Positions 43,960 to 53,440 of a DNA stretch of 64,000 nt are shown piece by piece (positions within the stretch are counted from its first letter, which is position 1; each line of letters starts with the position of its first letter). This DNA is from HB2-32-21 sp041603535 (GTDB lineage Bacteria; Pseudomonadota; Gammaproteobacteria; Pseudomonadales; Porticoccaceae): contig JBFIEE010000002.1 in assembly GCA_041603535.1 (NCBI GenBank), positions 47,830-111,829 of the forward strand, in the 5' to 3' direction. The notes below the pieces were generated by a model. The model ran no database searches. It worked only from the letters and a program-made list of their open reading frames with translations, and was not told where the DNA came from. Both the position numbers and the translations under genes were made by a program.

Positions 43960-45317
43960 AGCACTGCCACCGCGGCGGCAAAGCTATCGCCCCGCTCAGC
44001 AAATCCGGAAAACATATCGAAACTCGCGCAGGCTGGCGACAACAGAACCGTATCACCAACGCAGGCATACTCCGCCGCCAGGCTAACGGCGGCCGTCATA
44101 GAGTCCGCACACAGAACGTTGGTCTCAGCCGTCAGGCATTGGCTCAGCAGCGCCGCATCTTCGCCGATTAGAACGGCGACCTTAACCCGGCCCTTAACGG
44201 CCGATTTGAGCACGGAAAAATCCTGCCCCTTACTCTGGCCGCCCGCGATCAGAATTACGTTCATGTCACCGGTGTTGGCCAGCCCCTGAAGCGCAGCGAT
44301 GGTGGCTCCGGTGTTGGTCGCCTTGGAATCGTTGATCCAGGTCACACCCTTGCTGTCAGCGACCGTCTGGCAGCGATGGGGCAGACCAGTGAAGTGACGC
44401 AGCGCCTGCAACATGGCGTCACGAGGCAGACCCACCGCGTGACCCAGAGCTAATGCCGCCAGTGCATTGGCCACATTGTGACGCCCCCGAATACCCAGCT
44501 GGGCTACCGGTAGCAGCGCTTCAAATTCATAGGCCAGACAGCTCTCGCCCTGCTCTGTGAGCAGACCAAAGCCATTGAAATCGGGCTTGCTAAGACCAAA
44601 ACTAAACGACTGTACGGAGGTGGGCAGCAACGGCTGAGACAGCATGTCATCGCGATTGACAACCACCTTTTTAGCACCGGTAAAAATACGGTGCTTGGCC
44701 CGATGATAATCCAGCAAGGTGGCGTAGCGATCCATATGATCAGCGCTAACATTCAGTACCGTTACCACCTCGGCATTAAGCTGCTCCACCAGCTCAAGCT
44801 GGAAGCTGGACAACTCAAGGACGTAAAGATCCCGATCATCCGCCAGCAAATCCAGCGCTGGGCAGCCCAGATTGCCGCCGACGCCGACGTTTTTCCCGGC
44901 AGCAAGGGCCATTTCACCCACCAGGGTTGTCACCGTACTTTTGCCGTTAGAACCTGTTATAGCAACCACTGGCGCCCTGGCCGCCGCCATGAACAGCGCG
45001 ATATCGCCGGTCACTGCCACACCCTGAGCGGCGGCGGCCTGCAGGGCCGGATGAGCGACCGACACGCCTGGACTCACGATCAGCCTGTCGGCGGCACCCA
45101 ACGTGACTGGATTAAAGCCGCCCAGTTCGACCTCAGTGCCGGGCAATGTGCGCTGTAATTCAACCAGACCCGGCGGCTCAACTCGGCTATCGACCATCAC
45201 GAAAGCATCGCCGCGAGCGGTCAAATGTCGAGCCACAGATAAGCCGGTAGCGCCAATGCCCACCACTATCGCCAATCTGTCGCTCGCTATCAGTTTTGTC
45301 ACCGTCTGCTCTTGCAT
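43953..45317 (-). CDS. murD: UDP-N-acetylmuramoyl-L-alanine--D-glutamate ligase MurD
   Basis: Adds D-Glu to UDP-MurNAc-L-Ala. 454 residues. N-terminal VVGIGATGLSVARHL, ATP-binding ITGSNGKSTVTTLVGEM, LNVSADHMDRY and INDSKATNTGAT are all present. The start MQEQTVTK has no visible ribosome site. The 86-base gap to mraY holds a 15-bp tandem repeat; it is the only gap of note in this part of the dcw run. Confidence 0.97.
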   Translation of the reverse strand: MQEQTVTKLIASDRLAIVVGIGATGLSVARHLTARGDAFVMVDSRVEPPGLVELQRTLPGTEVELGGFNPVTLGAADRLIVSPGVSVAHPALQAAAAQGVAVTGDIALFMAAARAPVVAITGSNGKSTVTTLVGEMALAAGKNVGVGGNLGCPALDLLADDRDLYVLELSSFQLELVEQLNAEVVTVLNVSADHMDRYATLLDYHRAKHRIFTGAKKVVVNRDDMLSQPLLPTSVQSFSFGLSKPDFNGFGLLTEQGESCLAYEFEALLPVAQLGIRGRHNVANALAALALGHAVGLPRDAMLQALRHFTGLPHRCQTVADSKGVTWINDSKATNTGATIAALQGLANTGDMNVILIAGGQSKGQDFSVLKSAVKGRVKVAVLIGEDAALLSQCLTAETNVLCADSMTAAVSLAAEYACVGDTVLLSPACASFDMFSGFAERGDSFAAAVAVLC

Positions 45318-45342
45318 CGATCGTTCTGTTGATTATCTCGTT

Positions 45343-45387
45343 GTCATCTTGGTAAATGTCATCTTGGTAAAAGTCATCTTGGTAACT
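45343..45387. repeat. 15-bp tandem repeat between mraY and murD, three copies
   Basis: Three 15-mers (starts 45343, 45358, 45373) sharing GTCATCTTGGTAA. Two more decayed units may continue to about 45415, running into the last codons of mraY. The period is a multiple of three but lies outside a gene. Confidence 0.9.
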
Positions 45388-45403
45388 GTTTTCGCGGTGG
45401 CTG

Positions 45404-46486
45404 TTATCGCAGTTTTAAGGTCGCCAGGCCGAACATCACCAGCATCACCGTAATAATCCAGAAACGCACGATCACTCGCGGCTCTGGCCAGCCCTTCAGT
45501 TCGAAGTGATGATGAATCGGCGCCATGCGAAAGATCCGCTTGCCGGTTAGCTTAAAGGACGCCACCTGCATGATTACCGACACCGTTTCCAGGACAAAAA
45601 TACCGCCCATGATAAAGAGCACTATTTCATGTCGGACGATGACCGCAATAACACCCAGCGCGGCACCCAGGGCGAGAGCGCCAACATCACCCATAAAAAT
45701 TTGCGCGGGATAGGTGTTGAACCATAAAAAGCCAAGACCCGCCCCACCGAGGGCCGCACAAAACACCACCAGCTCCCCAGCGCCACGTATGTAGGGAATA
45801 TGCAGGTAACTGGCAAATTCGACATTGCCCGCCAGGTAGGCGATAACCCCGAGGGCCGCGCCAACTAGCACGGTAGGCATAATAGCGAGCCCGTCGAGAC
45901 CATCAGTGAGATTGACAGCGTTGCTCGCACCCACAATCACGAAATAGGTCAGCACAATGTAAAGACCGCCCATTTGCCAGGCGACACTTTTGAAAAACGG
46001 CACGATAAATTGCGTTTCGGCATCGGACCCCGCCGTAACGAAAAGGAATGTGGCGGCGCCTATGCCCGCCACCGATTGCCACAGATACTTCCAGCGAGCG
46101 GGCAAACCCCGGGAGTTCTTTGCAACGACCTTGCGATAATCGTCTACCCAGCCCACCGCACCAAACGCCAGCGTTACCATGAGCACAGTCCACACGTAGC
46201 GGCTGGTCAGATCCGACCACAGCAAGGTGCTGACAACGATCGACAGCAATATCAGCGCGCCGCCCATGGTCGGCGTACCAGACTTACTGAAATGGCTTTG
46301 CGGGCCATCGCTACGCACCGACTGACCGATTTGTAGTTCATTTAGCCGTCTGATCACCACCGGCCCCAGCACCAGGGATATAGACAACGCGGTCAACGCA
46401 CCCAAAATTGCGCGCAGGGTGAGATACCTGAAAACCCGGAAGGTGCTTACAAATTCTGATAGATAGTCAGCCAGCCAATACAGCAT
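45404..46486 (-). CDS. mraY: Phospho-MurNAc-pentapeptide transferase MraY
   Basis: Transfers phospho-MurNAc-pentapeptide to undecaprenyl phosphate, forming lipid I. 360 residues, ten helices. Catalytic motifs VDDYRKVV, NAVNLTDGLDGLA and FMGDVGALALG are intact, as is the MAPIHHHFELKGWPE histidine loop. Overlaps murF by one base. Confidence 0.98.
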   Translation of the reverse strand: MLYWLADYLSEFVSTFRVFRYLTLRAILGALTALSISLVLGPVVIRRLNELQIGQSVRSDGPQSHFSKSGTPTMGGALILLSIVVSTLLWSDLTSRYVWTVLMVTLAFGAVGWVDDYRKVVAKNSRGLPARWKYLWQSVAGIGAATFLFVTAGSDAETQFIVPFFKSVAWQMGGLYIVLTYFVIVGASNAVNLTDGLDGLAIMPTVLVGAALGVIAYLAGNVEFASYLHIPYIRGAGELVVFCAALGGAGLGFLWFNTYPAQIFMGDVGALALGAALGVIAVIVRHEIVLFIMGGIFVLETVSVIMQVASFKLTGKRIFRMAPIHHHFELKGWPEPRVIVRFWIITVMLVMFGLATLKLR

Positions 46487-47850
46487 CAGCCTGTTCCCCC
46501 TGCCGCGATCTGCTTAACCAGGTCTTCCATACCAGCGCTTCGTGAGCCCTTGACGAGCACCGTTACCCCCTCGTCCAGACTCTGCATCAGGCCATCAAAA
46601 AGTGCGGCTTTGTCCGCAAAATGACTGCCACCTGACCCGAAGCCCGTGACGGTCTCGGCACTCAACTCACCGATGGCTAACAGCGCATCTATGTCACGAA
46701 CGCGGGCGTATTCGCCAATTTCGCGATGCATCTGTCTGGCGTCAGCGCCTAGCTCGGCCATATCACCGAGCACCAGGATCCGCCGACCTTCGAGGCCCGC
46801 CAATACGTCGATCGCGGCCTTCACCGAACCGGGGTTAGCGTTATAGGTATCGTCTATCACCTGGCAACCGTTGATACCGGCCTTGAATTGCATGCGCCCC
46901 GCCACCGCTACCACATTTTCCAGGCCCGCGGCGATGGCTGTCAGATCCACACCGGCGGCCAGCGCGCAGGCCGCCGCCGCCAGGGCATTATTGACGTTGT
47001 GCCGCCCCGGCACACGCAGTCGCACCGGTATCCGGTTGCCCCTGATGTGTAACACGAATGCGGCACAGCCCTGGATGTCAAGACGAACATCACTGGCATG
47101 AACGTCGGCATTGTCCCGGTCAAAACTAAACGTCACGGTATTCAGACAAGGTAAATTACCCTGCCATTGTTCAACCCAGCGCTCATCAAGATTTAACACC
47201 GCAACGCCGTTGGCCGACAGGCCGCTATAAATCTCGCCTTTGGCTGCTGCCACGCCGGCGATAGAACCAAAGCCTTCAACATGCGCAGGCATGACATTGT
47301 TGACCACGGCGACGGTGGGTTTCGCGAGGTGCGTCAGATAGTCGATTTCCCCAGCCGCACTGGCACCCATTTCGATCACGGCAAAGCGGTGCTCTGGCCG
47401 TAGCGCCAACAGGGTTTTGGGAACACCGATATGGTTATTCAAATTACCTCGGGTCGCCAATACCGGAGCCACGCAACCGACGATGGCGGCGATCATTTCC
47501 TTGACTGTCGTTTTGCCGCTGCTGCCGGTCACCGCGATCAACGGTCCCGCAAACTGCTGACGCGCCAGGCACGCCAGCTGGCCCAGAGCGCGCACCGTAT
47601 CCGGCACCACCCACTGCGGCACATCGAGCTGTTTATCCGGATATTGCACGACGAATCCGCTTGCTCTCGTGGCGGCCTGCTTGAGAAACAGGTGACCATC
47701 GAAGGTTTCACCGCGCAGTGCGACAAACAGGTCACCAGCAGCCAGCGTTCGAGAATCCGTGGACACGTTCTGGAAATGGCAATCGGGAAACAACAGGGTG
47801 CCACCGTAAGCTACTGCCGCCTCTGACAAGGTGATCTCATGCACCGTCAT
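46486..47850 (-). CDS. murF: UDP-MurNAc-tripeptide--D-alanyl-D-alanine ligase MurF
   Basis: Adds D-Ala-D-Ala to finish the stem peptide. About 454 residues from MTVHEITLSEAAVAYGG; the frame is open further upstream inside murE, but this start matches the family. ATP-binding VTGSSGKTTVKEMI, DSRTLAAGDLFVALRGETFDGH and DDTYNANPGSVKAAID are clear. It overlaps murE by 14 bases. Confidence 0.97.
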   Translation of the reverse strand: MTVHEITLSEAAVAYGGTLLFPDCHFQNVSTDSRTLAAGDLFVALRGETFDGHLFLKQAATRASGFVVQYPDKQLDVPQWVVPDTVRALGQLACLARQQFAGPLIAVTGSSGKTTVKEMIAAIVGCVAPVLATRGNLNNHIGVPKTLLALRPEHRFAVIEMGASAAGEIDYLTHLAKPTVAVVNNVMPAHVEGFGSIAGVAAAKGEIYSGLSANGVAVLNLDERWVEQWQGNLPCLNTVTFSFDRDNADVHASDVRLDIQGCAAFVLHIRGNRIPVRLRVPGRHNVNNALAAAACALAAGVDLTAIAAGLENVVAVAGRMQFKAGINGCQVIDDTYNANPGSVKAAIDVLAGLEGRRILVLGDMAELGADARQMHREIGEYARVRDIDALLAIGELSAETVTGFGSGGSHFADKAALFDGLMQSLDEGVTVLVKGSRSAGMEDLVKQIAAGGTG

Positions 47851-49483
47851 TGCCCTCACCCCTGCCCCGCAATGCGAGACGCGCCTGAGCTGAGTCGCTA
47901 AATGGCAATTGCTCACCTTTGATAAGTTGATAATCTTCGTGGCCCTTACCGGCAATCAGCACGGTATCGTGACTGGCGGCATTGACGATCGCGAACCGAA
48001 TGGCCTCAGCCCGATCGTCAATTCTGCGCAATGAGGTGCTCACAGCCACCGGGTCATGCACGCCGGTCACCCCGGCCAAAATGTCATCAATTATCGCCGC
48101 CGGCGCCTCACTGCGTGGATTGTCAGTGGTCACGATAACTTCATCGGCGATCCGAGCCGCCACTGCAGCCATTTCCGGGCGCTTGCCTTTATCTCTATCG
48201 CCACCACAACCAAATACGCACCACAATTTGCCAGCCAGCTCTTTACCCGCGAAACCACGAAGCGCCTGGAGCGCCTTCGCCAGTCCATCCGGGGTATGCG
48301 CGTAATCAACCACAACCCGCGGGCCAACCTGGCTAATCACCTCCATGCGTCCGGCAACTGCCGACAACAGGCCCGCGGCGGCAACCACCTCAGCCAGCGC
48401 AAAACCACTGGCGCAGCCCGCGCCGATGACCGCCAACAGATTGCTCAGGTTGAATTCGCCGATCAGTCCGCTGCTGAGACGCGCACTGCCCCATGGGGTG
48501 ACAATTGTCGCCACCACGCCAACGGCAGACCATTCAACATCAGTAACATGCAGTGACGCGGCGTGATCAACAAGGGAATACGGGTAACACTCAACAGACG
48601 CGGCGAGGCCATCGGCGAGTGTTCTGCCAGCCGGATCATCATGATTAATAACGGCGTATTGCAGACCGGGAAACTGAAATAATTTGTTTTTGGCAGCCAG
48701 ATATTCTGCCATCGTCTGATGGTAGTCGAGATGATCACGACTCAGATTGGTAAACACGGCGCCATCCATGTGAATACCGCTGACCCGACCCTGGTCAAGA
48801 CTGTGAGAAGAGACCTCCATGGCAACACGCTGGACGCCACGGCTGTACATATCAGCCAGTATCTGCTGACTCGACACTGCGTCAGGTGTTGTTAAACCCG
48901 TCGCCGTTAAACTGGTGGAGCTCAATCCGCTAACGGAACGAGGCGTTGACCGGTCGCTGGCGTCCTGCGTGGCGGCTTCCAGCACCCCATAACCCAACGT
49001 ACCGATAACGCCCGTGGACTCACCCAGATAGGAGAACAACTGCGCCAGGAGCTGCGAACAGGTAGTTTTACCGTTGGTACCGGTGATTCCCACCACCTTC
49101 ATATGATGGCTGGGCTCCCCGTGGAAACGTCCAGCCAGGGCACTGACCTTGCCAGCCAGGCCGCTGATGCGCCAGGTCGGCACAGCATATTCCCGCGACG
49201 CAAATTCCTGCCACCCCTCCTGTTCCGCAATGACCGCCACTGCCCCTGCGGCGACTGCCTGATCGATGTAGGCGCGACCATCGCTCCTGACCGCCTGGTT
49301 GCCGCTGGCAGCGCTGCCACCGCCAACGCCCGGCACCGCTATAAACAAATCGCCAGGCCTGATTTTTCGACTATCCATTTGCAGACCACTCACCTTCAGC
49401 GGCGCCATGAAACCCGGCAGCGTTTCTGCGCCCAGCAACTGAGCCAGCGACATACTCGAATCACTCATCTGCGCCGCCATCAC
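47837..49483 (-). CDS. murE: UDP-MurNAc-L-alanyl-D-glutamate--2,6-diaminopimelate ligase MurE
   Basis: Adds meso-diaminopimelate. About 548 residues, longer than the usual 480-500 because of an insertion of about 20-30 residues near 160-195 (ATQDASDRSTPRSVSGLSS) in the ATP-binding domain, between GVIGTLGYG and TTPDAVSSQQIL. Core motifs GITGTNGKTTCSQLLAQ and the meso-DAP-specifying DNPRSEAP are intact, implying a Dap-type wall. The start is GTG at 49483 or the ATG at 49480; the first overlaps the ftsI stop as GTGA. Confidence 0.96.
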   Translation of the reverse strand: MMAAQMSDSSMSLAQLLGAETLPGFMAPLKVSGLQMDSRKIRPGDLFIAVPGVGGGSAASGNQAVRSDGRAYIDQAVAAGAVAVIAEQEGWQEFASREYAVPTWRISGLAGKVSALAGRFHGEPSHHMKVVGITGTNGKTTCSQLLAQLFSYLGESTGVIGTLGYGVLEAATQDASDRSTPRSVSGLSSTSLTATGLTTPDAVSSQQILADMYSRGVQRVAMEVSSHSLDQGRVSGIHMDGAVFTNLSRDHLDYHQTMAEYLAAKNKLFQFPGLQYAVINHDDPAGRTLADGLAASVECYPYSLVDHAASLHVTDVEWSAVGVVATIVTPWGSARLSSGLIGEFNLSNLLAVIGAGCASGFALAEVVAAAGLLSAVAGRMEVISQVGPRVVVDYAHTPDGLAKALQALRGFAGKELAGKLWCVFGCGGDRDKGKRPEMAAVAARIADEVIVTTDNPRSEAPAAIIDDILAGVTGVHDPVAVSTSLRRIDDRAEAIRFAIVNAASHDTVLIAGKGHEDYQLIKGEQLPFSDSAQARLALRGRGEGNDGA

Positions 49484-51345
49484 GTCGCGCCACCTCGCCC
49501 AGCCGCCGGCTTTTTGACCAACACGTTATTGCGATTACTCACGCCGGGGTGACGCTTCGGGACTTCGACCACCTGGTGGCTCTCATCGACCTCCTCCAGC
49601 ATGGGCGGTATGTTGAGTAGCCTCAGGGCATCGGTGGTGACCTTTGCAAACACCGGCGCGGCAACCAGCCCGCCGAAATACTGTTCGCTGCGCGGGTCAT
49701 TGATTACTACGACCGTGACAAGACGTGGCGCGTCAGCAGGCACCATGCCGGCAAACAACGAAATGTATCGATCCTTCTGGTAACCGCCCGCACCAACTTT
49801 GTGACTGGTGCCAGTTTTACCGGAAACCTGGTAACCCGGAATCGCAGCTCGGGTACCAGTACCGCCTTTTTGTGTCACAGCCGTGAGCATCTCGCGTACA
49901 TCTGCAGCGATCAACTCGTCTATCACCCGCTCCCCAACAACGTGCCCGTTGTCGTCCTGATCCGCTAGTTTGAGCAGGGACACCGGCTTTTTCACACCAC
50001 CGTTAGCCAACACGCCGTAGGCCATCGCCACCTGCAAAGGCGTCACGGTCATACCGTAGCCAAACGCCATCGTGGCTCGCTCAACCGGACGCCATCGCGA
50101 GTTGTTCGGCAACATGCCGGGGCTTTCCCCCGGGAAACCCGTCCCCGGACTCTGGCCAAGGCCAACGCGCTCAAACACCCCACGAATATTCTCTGGCTCC
50201 AGTTCCATCGCCACTTTGGTGGTACCTACCTGACTGGACTTGGTCAGAATACCCGCAATATCAAGCGGGCCGTAGTTGACCGGATCGACAAACGTTTTTG
50301 AGCCAATGCGCACCGAACCGGGGCTGGTGTTAATGATGGTGTCCGGCGTGAATTTACCGCTCTCAAGCGCTGCAACCATGGTCAAGGGCTTCATCACGGA
50401 ACCCGGCTCGATAAGGTCAGTGACCGCCCGATTACGCATCGCCGCCGTATCCAGACGCCCGCGATCATTTGGGTTATAGGACGGCTGATTGACCATCGCC
50501 AGCACTTCACCCGTTGACACGTCGAGTATGACTATCGAGCCGGAGGCGGCGCTAAAACGACTGATTGCTGATTTCAATTCCCGGTAGGCCAGATACTGGA
50601 GACGCAAATCAATACTCAACGCCAGATTCCTACCCGGCTCTTCACTGCGCAGCAACTGCAATTCCTTAATCACTCGCCCTCTGCGATCCTTGAGCACCTG
50701 CCTGGCGCCCGGACGACCCGACAGAGACCGATTAAATGCCAGCTCCATCCCTTCCTGACCAGCGTCATCAACATTGGTAAAGCCGAGCAGCTGCGCGGTG
50801 ACCTCGGCAGCAGGGTAGTAGCGCTTGTACTCAACCTGCTTGTAAATACCATCAATGCCGAGACTCAGCACCGCCTCAGCTTCATCCGGCGTCAATTGGC
50901 GGGACAGGTAAACAAATTCCTTGTCCGCGTAGGCGGCAATGCGCCTCGATAGCAGCTGCGGCTGGACATCCAGCTGGCGCGCTAACGGCACCAGATTATC
51001 GTCGTTCAACTGCAGTACCTGCGGATTAGCCCATAGCGACACCACCGGGGTACTTATTGCCAGAGGTTCTCCCCGTCGGTCGGTAATCACGCCGCGATAA
51101 GCAGGAATCACCTCGGTACGGACAGTACGCGCATCACCCTGATTCTGTAAAAATCGGAAGCCACGATCCACATCCGGCATCACCTGCAATTTCGCCACCT
51201 GCCAAACAGCCATCAACGGCAAAGTAACAAGGCCCGCGAGGAGAAGCCGGTAACGCCAACGAGATACCCCCAGTAAGCGGGCGCCGGACTTTACCCCCGC
51301 AAGCGGAGATCCACCGTTAAACCTGTTGCGCGGCGCCGATTTCAT
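49480..51345 (-). CDS. ftsI: Septal transpeptidase FtsI (PBP3)
   Basis: Class B penicillin-binding protein that cross-links septal peptidoglycan. 621 residues: N-terminal membrane helix (about 32-52), pedestal with YRGVITDRRGEPLAIS, transpeptidase with active-site EPGSVMKPLTM (SxxK), SSQVG (SxN-like) and SGKTGTSHK (KTG). Overlaps ftsL by four bases (ATGA). Confidence 0.98.
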   Translation of the reverse strand: MKSAPRNRFNGGSPLAGVKSGARLLGVSRWRYRLLLAGLVTLPLMAVWQVAKLQVMPDVDRGFRFLQNQGDARTVRTEVIPAYRGVITDRRGEPLAISTPVVSLWANPQVLQLNDDNLVPLARQLDVQPQLLSRRIAAYADKEFVYLSRQLTPDEAEAVLSLGIDGIYKQVEYKRYYPAAEVTAQLLGFTNVDDAGQEGMELAFNRSLSGRPGARQVLKDRRGRVIKELQLLRSEEPGRNLALSIDLRLQYLAYRELKSAISRFSAASGSIVILDVSTGEVLAMVNQPSYNPNDRGRLDTAAMRNRAVTDLIEPGSVMKPLTMVAALESGKFTPDTIINTSPGSVRIGSKTFVDPVNYGPLDIAGILTKSSQVGTTKVAMELEPENIRGVFERVGLGQSPGTGFPGESPGMLPNNSRWRPVERATMAFGYGMTVTPLQVAMAYGVLANGGVKKPVSLLKLADQDDNGHVVGERVIDELIAADVREMLTAVTQKGGTGTRAAIPGYQVSGKTGTSHKVGAGGYQKDRYISLFAGMVPADAPRLVTVVVINDPRSEQYFGGLVAAPVFAKVTTDALRLLNIPPMLEEVDESHQVVEVPKRHPGVSNRNNVLVKKPAAGRGGAT

Positions 51346-51644
51346 GGCCTGACCATTACGATGTGCTCCAGCGTCGACACCTGCATGCCAAGGTTTTCCC
51401 TGGCCAGGGTCTCAATGCGCTGCAATGACGCCAGGGAGCTTTCTTCAAGTAAATATTGCCCCCATTCCACTTCAAGACGATTTTTTTCCTGCTCCAGAAC
51501 TGCCACATCGCTATACAACAAACGGCATTGATGACTGCTGTAAACCACCGCCAAACCCGTCAGCAACGTCATCGCCCACACCAGGGGTATCACGCGTGAA
51601 ACACGCAGGCCTGCAATTGTTCCAGCATCATTGGTCCGCGTCAT
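51342..51644 (-). CDS. ftsL: Cell division protein FtsL
   Basis: Small bitopic divisome subunit that forms a coiled coil with FtsB. 100 residues: one helix (about 17-36, RVIPLVWAMTLLTGLAVVYS) then a heptad-rich region (LEQEKNRLEVEWGQYLLEES). Identified mainly from topology, size and its place between rsmH and ftsI. Confidence 0.93.
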   Translation of the reverse strand: MTRTNDAGTIAGLRVSRVIPLVWAMTLLTGLAVVYSSHQCRLLYSDVAVLEQEKNRLEVEWGQYLLEESSLASLQRIETLARENLGMQVSTLEHIVMVRP

Positions 51645-52579
51645 ACGAGCTTCTCGGCCACTCGCATCACCGCGCTTCGGGCCCGCGGATTGGCGCGTAT
51701 TTCCACCTCACCAGCCTTTGTCGAGCGCCCCACGGAACGCAGGCGCCGTATAATTTCACTGTCTCGCAACGGCAGCCCTTTCGGAAAAACGGGGCGTTCG
51801 TGACCGCGAATGAAGCGCTTGATGATGCGATCCTCCAGCGAGTGAAAACTAATCACCACCAGTCTTCCCCCGACCGCAAGGACATCGAGTACGCTATCAA
51901 GCAATAACTGGAGCTCCTCCAGCTCGCGATTAATAAAAATCCTGATCGCCTGAAATGATCGAGTGGCCGGATGTTTATGCTTTTCCCAGGTCGGGTTCGC
52001 CGCAGCGACAATTTCAGCCAACTGACCCGTTCGCGTAATCGGGGTCTCGCTGCGCGCAGCGACAATGGCCCGCGCCATGCGCCGTGCGTGCTTTTCTTCA
52101 CCGTAATCTTTCAGTACACGGGCGATTTCATCTTCGCTGGCCAGCGCCAGCCACTGCGCAGCGCTCTGTCCTCGGCCCGGATCCATGCGCATATCCAGCG
52201 GCCCATCCTGCAGAAAACTAAAACCCCGCTCCGCATTATCAAGTTGCGGCGAGGACACACCTAGATCAAGCAGCACGCCCAGCACTTCGCCGATCCCACA
52301 ATGTTTTTGCACCATCAGCCTGAGCTCAGAAAACGAACCCTGCTCAATGGTAAAGCGCGCATCCTCTTTGAAGCGAAGACGCGCCTGAGCACAGGCCTCC
52401 GGATCCCGGTCAACGGCCAACAATCTGCCACTGTCAGACAATCTGGCAAGAATTTCCGCGCTGTGACCGCCGCGACCAAACGTGCCGTCGACATAAAACC
52501 CCTCCGGGTCGGTCACCAGAGCCGCGACTGCCTCACGCTGTAACACAGTGGTATGGGCATCAGTGCTTGCAGATGTCAC
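51641..52579 (-). CDS. rsmH: 16S rRNA m4C1402 methyltransferase RsmH
   Basis: Methylates N4 of C1402 in 16S rRNA, with SAM; RsmI, encoded at 59376, acts on the same base. 312 residues with DGTFGRGGHSAEIL (SAM loop), LLDLGVSSPQLDNAERGFSF and ISFHSLEDRIIKRFI. Overlaps ftsL by four bases. Confidence 0.98.
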   Translation of the reverse strand: MTSASTDAHTTVLQREAVAALVTDPEGFYVDGTFGRGGHSAEILARLSDSGRLLAVDRDPEACAQARLRFKEDARFTIEQGSFSELRLMVQKHCGIGEVLGVLLDLGVSSPQLDNAERGFSFLQDGPLDMRMDPGRGQSAAQWLALASEDEIARVLKDYGEEKHARRMARAIVAARSETPITRTGQLAEIVAAANPTWEKHKHPATRSFQAIRIFINRELEELQLLLDSVLDVLAVGGRLVVISFHSLEDRIIKRFIRGHERPVFPKGLPLRDSEIIRRLRSVGRSTKAGEVEIRANPRARSAVMRVAEKLV

Positions 52580-52589
52580 CGGTCACCCC

Positions 52590-53045
52590 TCAAAGGGACA
52601 GAGATTGTATTTCGGGCGGAATTACCAGCTCGCCCGCAGCTTCTTTCAACCAGGTCTCACGCCGACTATTCCAGATATCCAGGTTCCACAGCTCCAGCCG
52701 ATGGTTTTGACCCACCAGCATTATCTTTTTGTCCAGTTGCGCGTAAGCTCGCAGCTCAGTTGGTATGAGGATACGGCCACTGCCGTCTAGCTCCAGGTCA
52801 CGGGCGTGACCGATCAATAAATGTTGTAGGCGACGAGTATCAGGATTAAACGTTGACAACCCACCGATCTGAGCCTCAATACCTTCCCACACAGGCAGCG
52901 GGTACATGAACAGGCATTGCTCCTGGGTATCAATGGTCGCCACCAGGCAATTGTTGCAGGTCGCGGCCAACACGTCGCGATACCGTGCCGGCATTGCCAT
53001 CCGGCCTTTGGTATCCATGTTGATTTCGTTGCTGCCTCGAAACAC
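52590..53045 (-). CDS. mraZ: Transcriptional regulator MraZ
   Basis: DNA-binding repressor of the dcw promoter; ring-shaped with two AbrB-like halves. About 151 residues. Both halves have the DxxGRI pattern: NMDTKGRMAMPARY and ELDGSGRILIPTEL. I chose the GTG at 53045 (VFRGSNEIN) because the family begins at this FRG and a GGGG stretch lies just upstream; an ATG four codons earlier has no ribosome site. First gene of the dcw operon; three MraZ boxes lie upstream. Confidence 0.96.
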   Translation of the reverse strand: MFRGSNEINMDTKGRMAMPARYRDVLAATCNNCLVATIDTQEQCLFMYPLPVWEGIEAQIGGLSTFNPDTRRLQHLLIGHARDLELDGSGRILIPTELRAYAQLDKKIMLVGQNHRLELWNLDIWNSRRETWLKEAAGELVIPPEIQSLSL

Positions 53046-53093
53046 CGAAGACCCCATTTATTGTTTTGCGAGATGGGATTTTCTGCGGGATCA

Positions 53094-53118
53094 TCCACTT
53101 TGACCCACTTCTACCCAC
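53094..53118 (-). promoter_or_regulatory. Three MraZ boxes
   Basis: Direct repeats GTGGG, GTGGG, GTGGA at exactly 10-bp spacing on the minus strand (5-bp box, 5-bp spacer). This is the arrangement known for MraZ operators. They lie just downstream of the -10 element, as expected for repression. Confidence 0.85.
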
Positions 53119-53126
53119 TAATCGAC

Positions 53127-53154
53127 ACTATATTCCCAAAGTAGTCAAAGTCAA
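53127..53154 (-). promoter_or_regulatory. Sigma70 promoter of mraZ (dcw)
   Basis: -35 TTGACT (53149-53154) and -10 TATAGT (53127-53132) with a 16-base spacer, followed within about ten bases by the MraZ boxes. Confidence 0.75.
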
Positions 53155-53440
53155 GGTAACAATCAGGCAAAAAACACTAGAAAGTGCAGGCATTTGCGTG
53201 GAAATACCGAGGTATTGAGCAAAGATAGTAAAAGCTGGGAAAATGGCCAAAATATGGAATTAAGGATTTTTAATCTAAAACAGAGGAATAACTTACAAAC
53301 CTAAAGTAATTGCTTAAGAAAAAGATCGATTTGATCTATTGATGGACTTATTTAAGAATTTAAGCGCTTAATCGTCTCACCCTGGGCTCAGGGTCAACTT
53401 GTCTGCCGCCGGCTCCAGAGACGAGCGGTGGCAGTAAAGC
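53155..53440. other. A+T-rich gap between the mraZ promoter and rnpB
   Basis: No gene is visible. It contains a 12-bp palindrome TTAAGCGCTTAA (53360-53371) and a 6-bp stem-loop ACCCTG/CAGGGT (53379-53394). A further near-perfect stem at about 53402-53433 lies directly after the rnpB 3' end. The last two may end the rnpB transcript, though no T-run follows. Confidence 0.5.
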
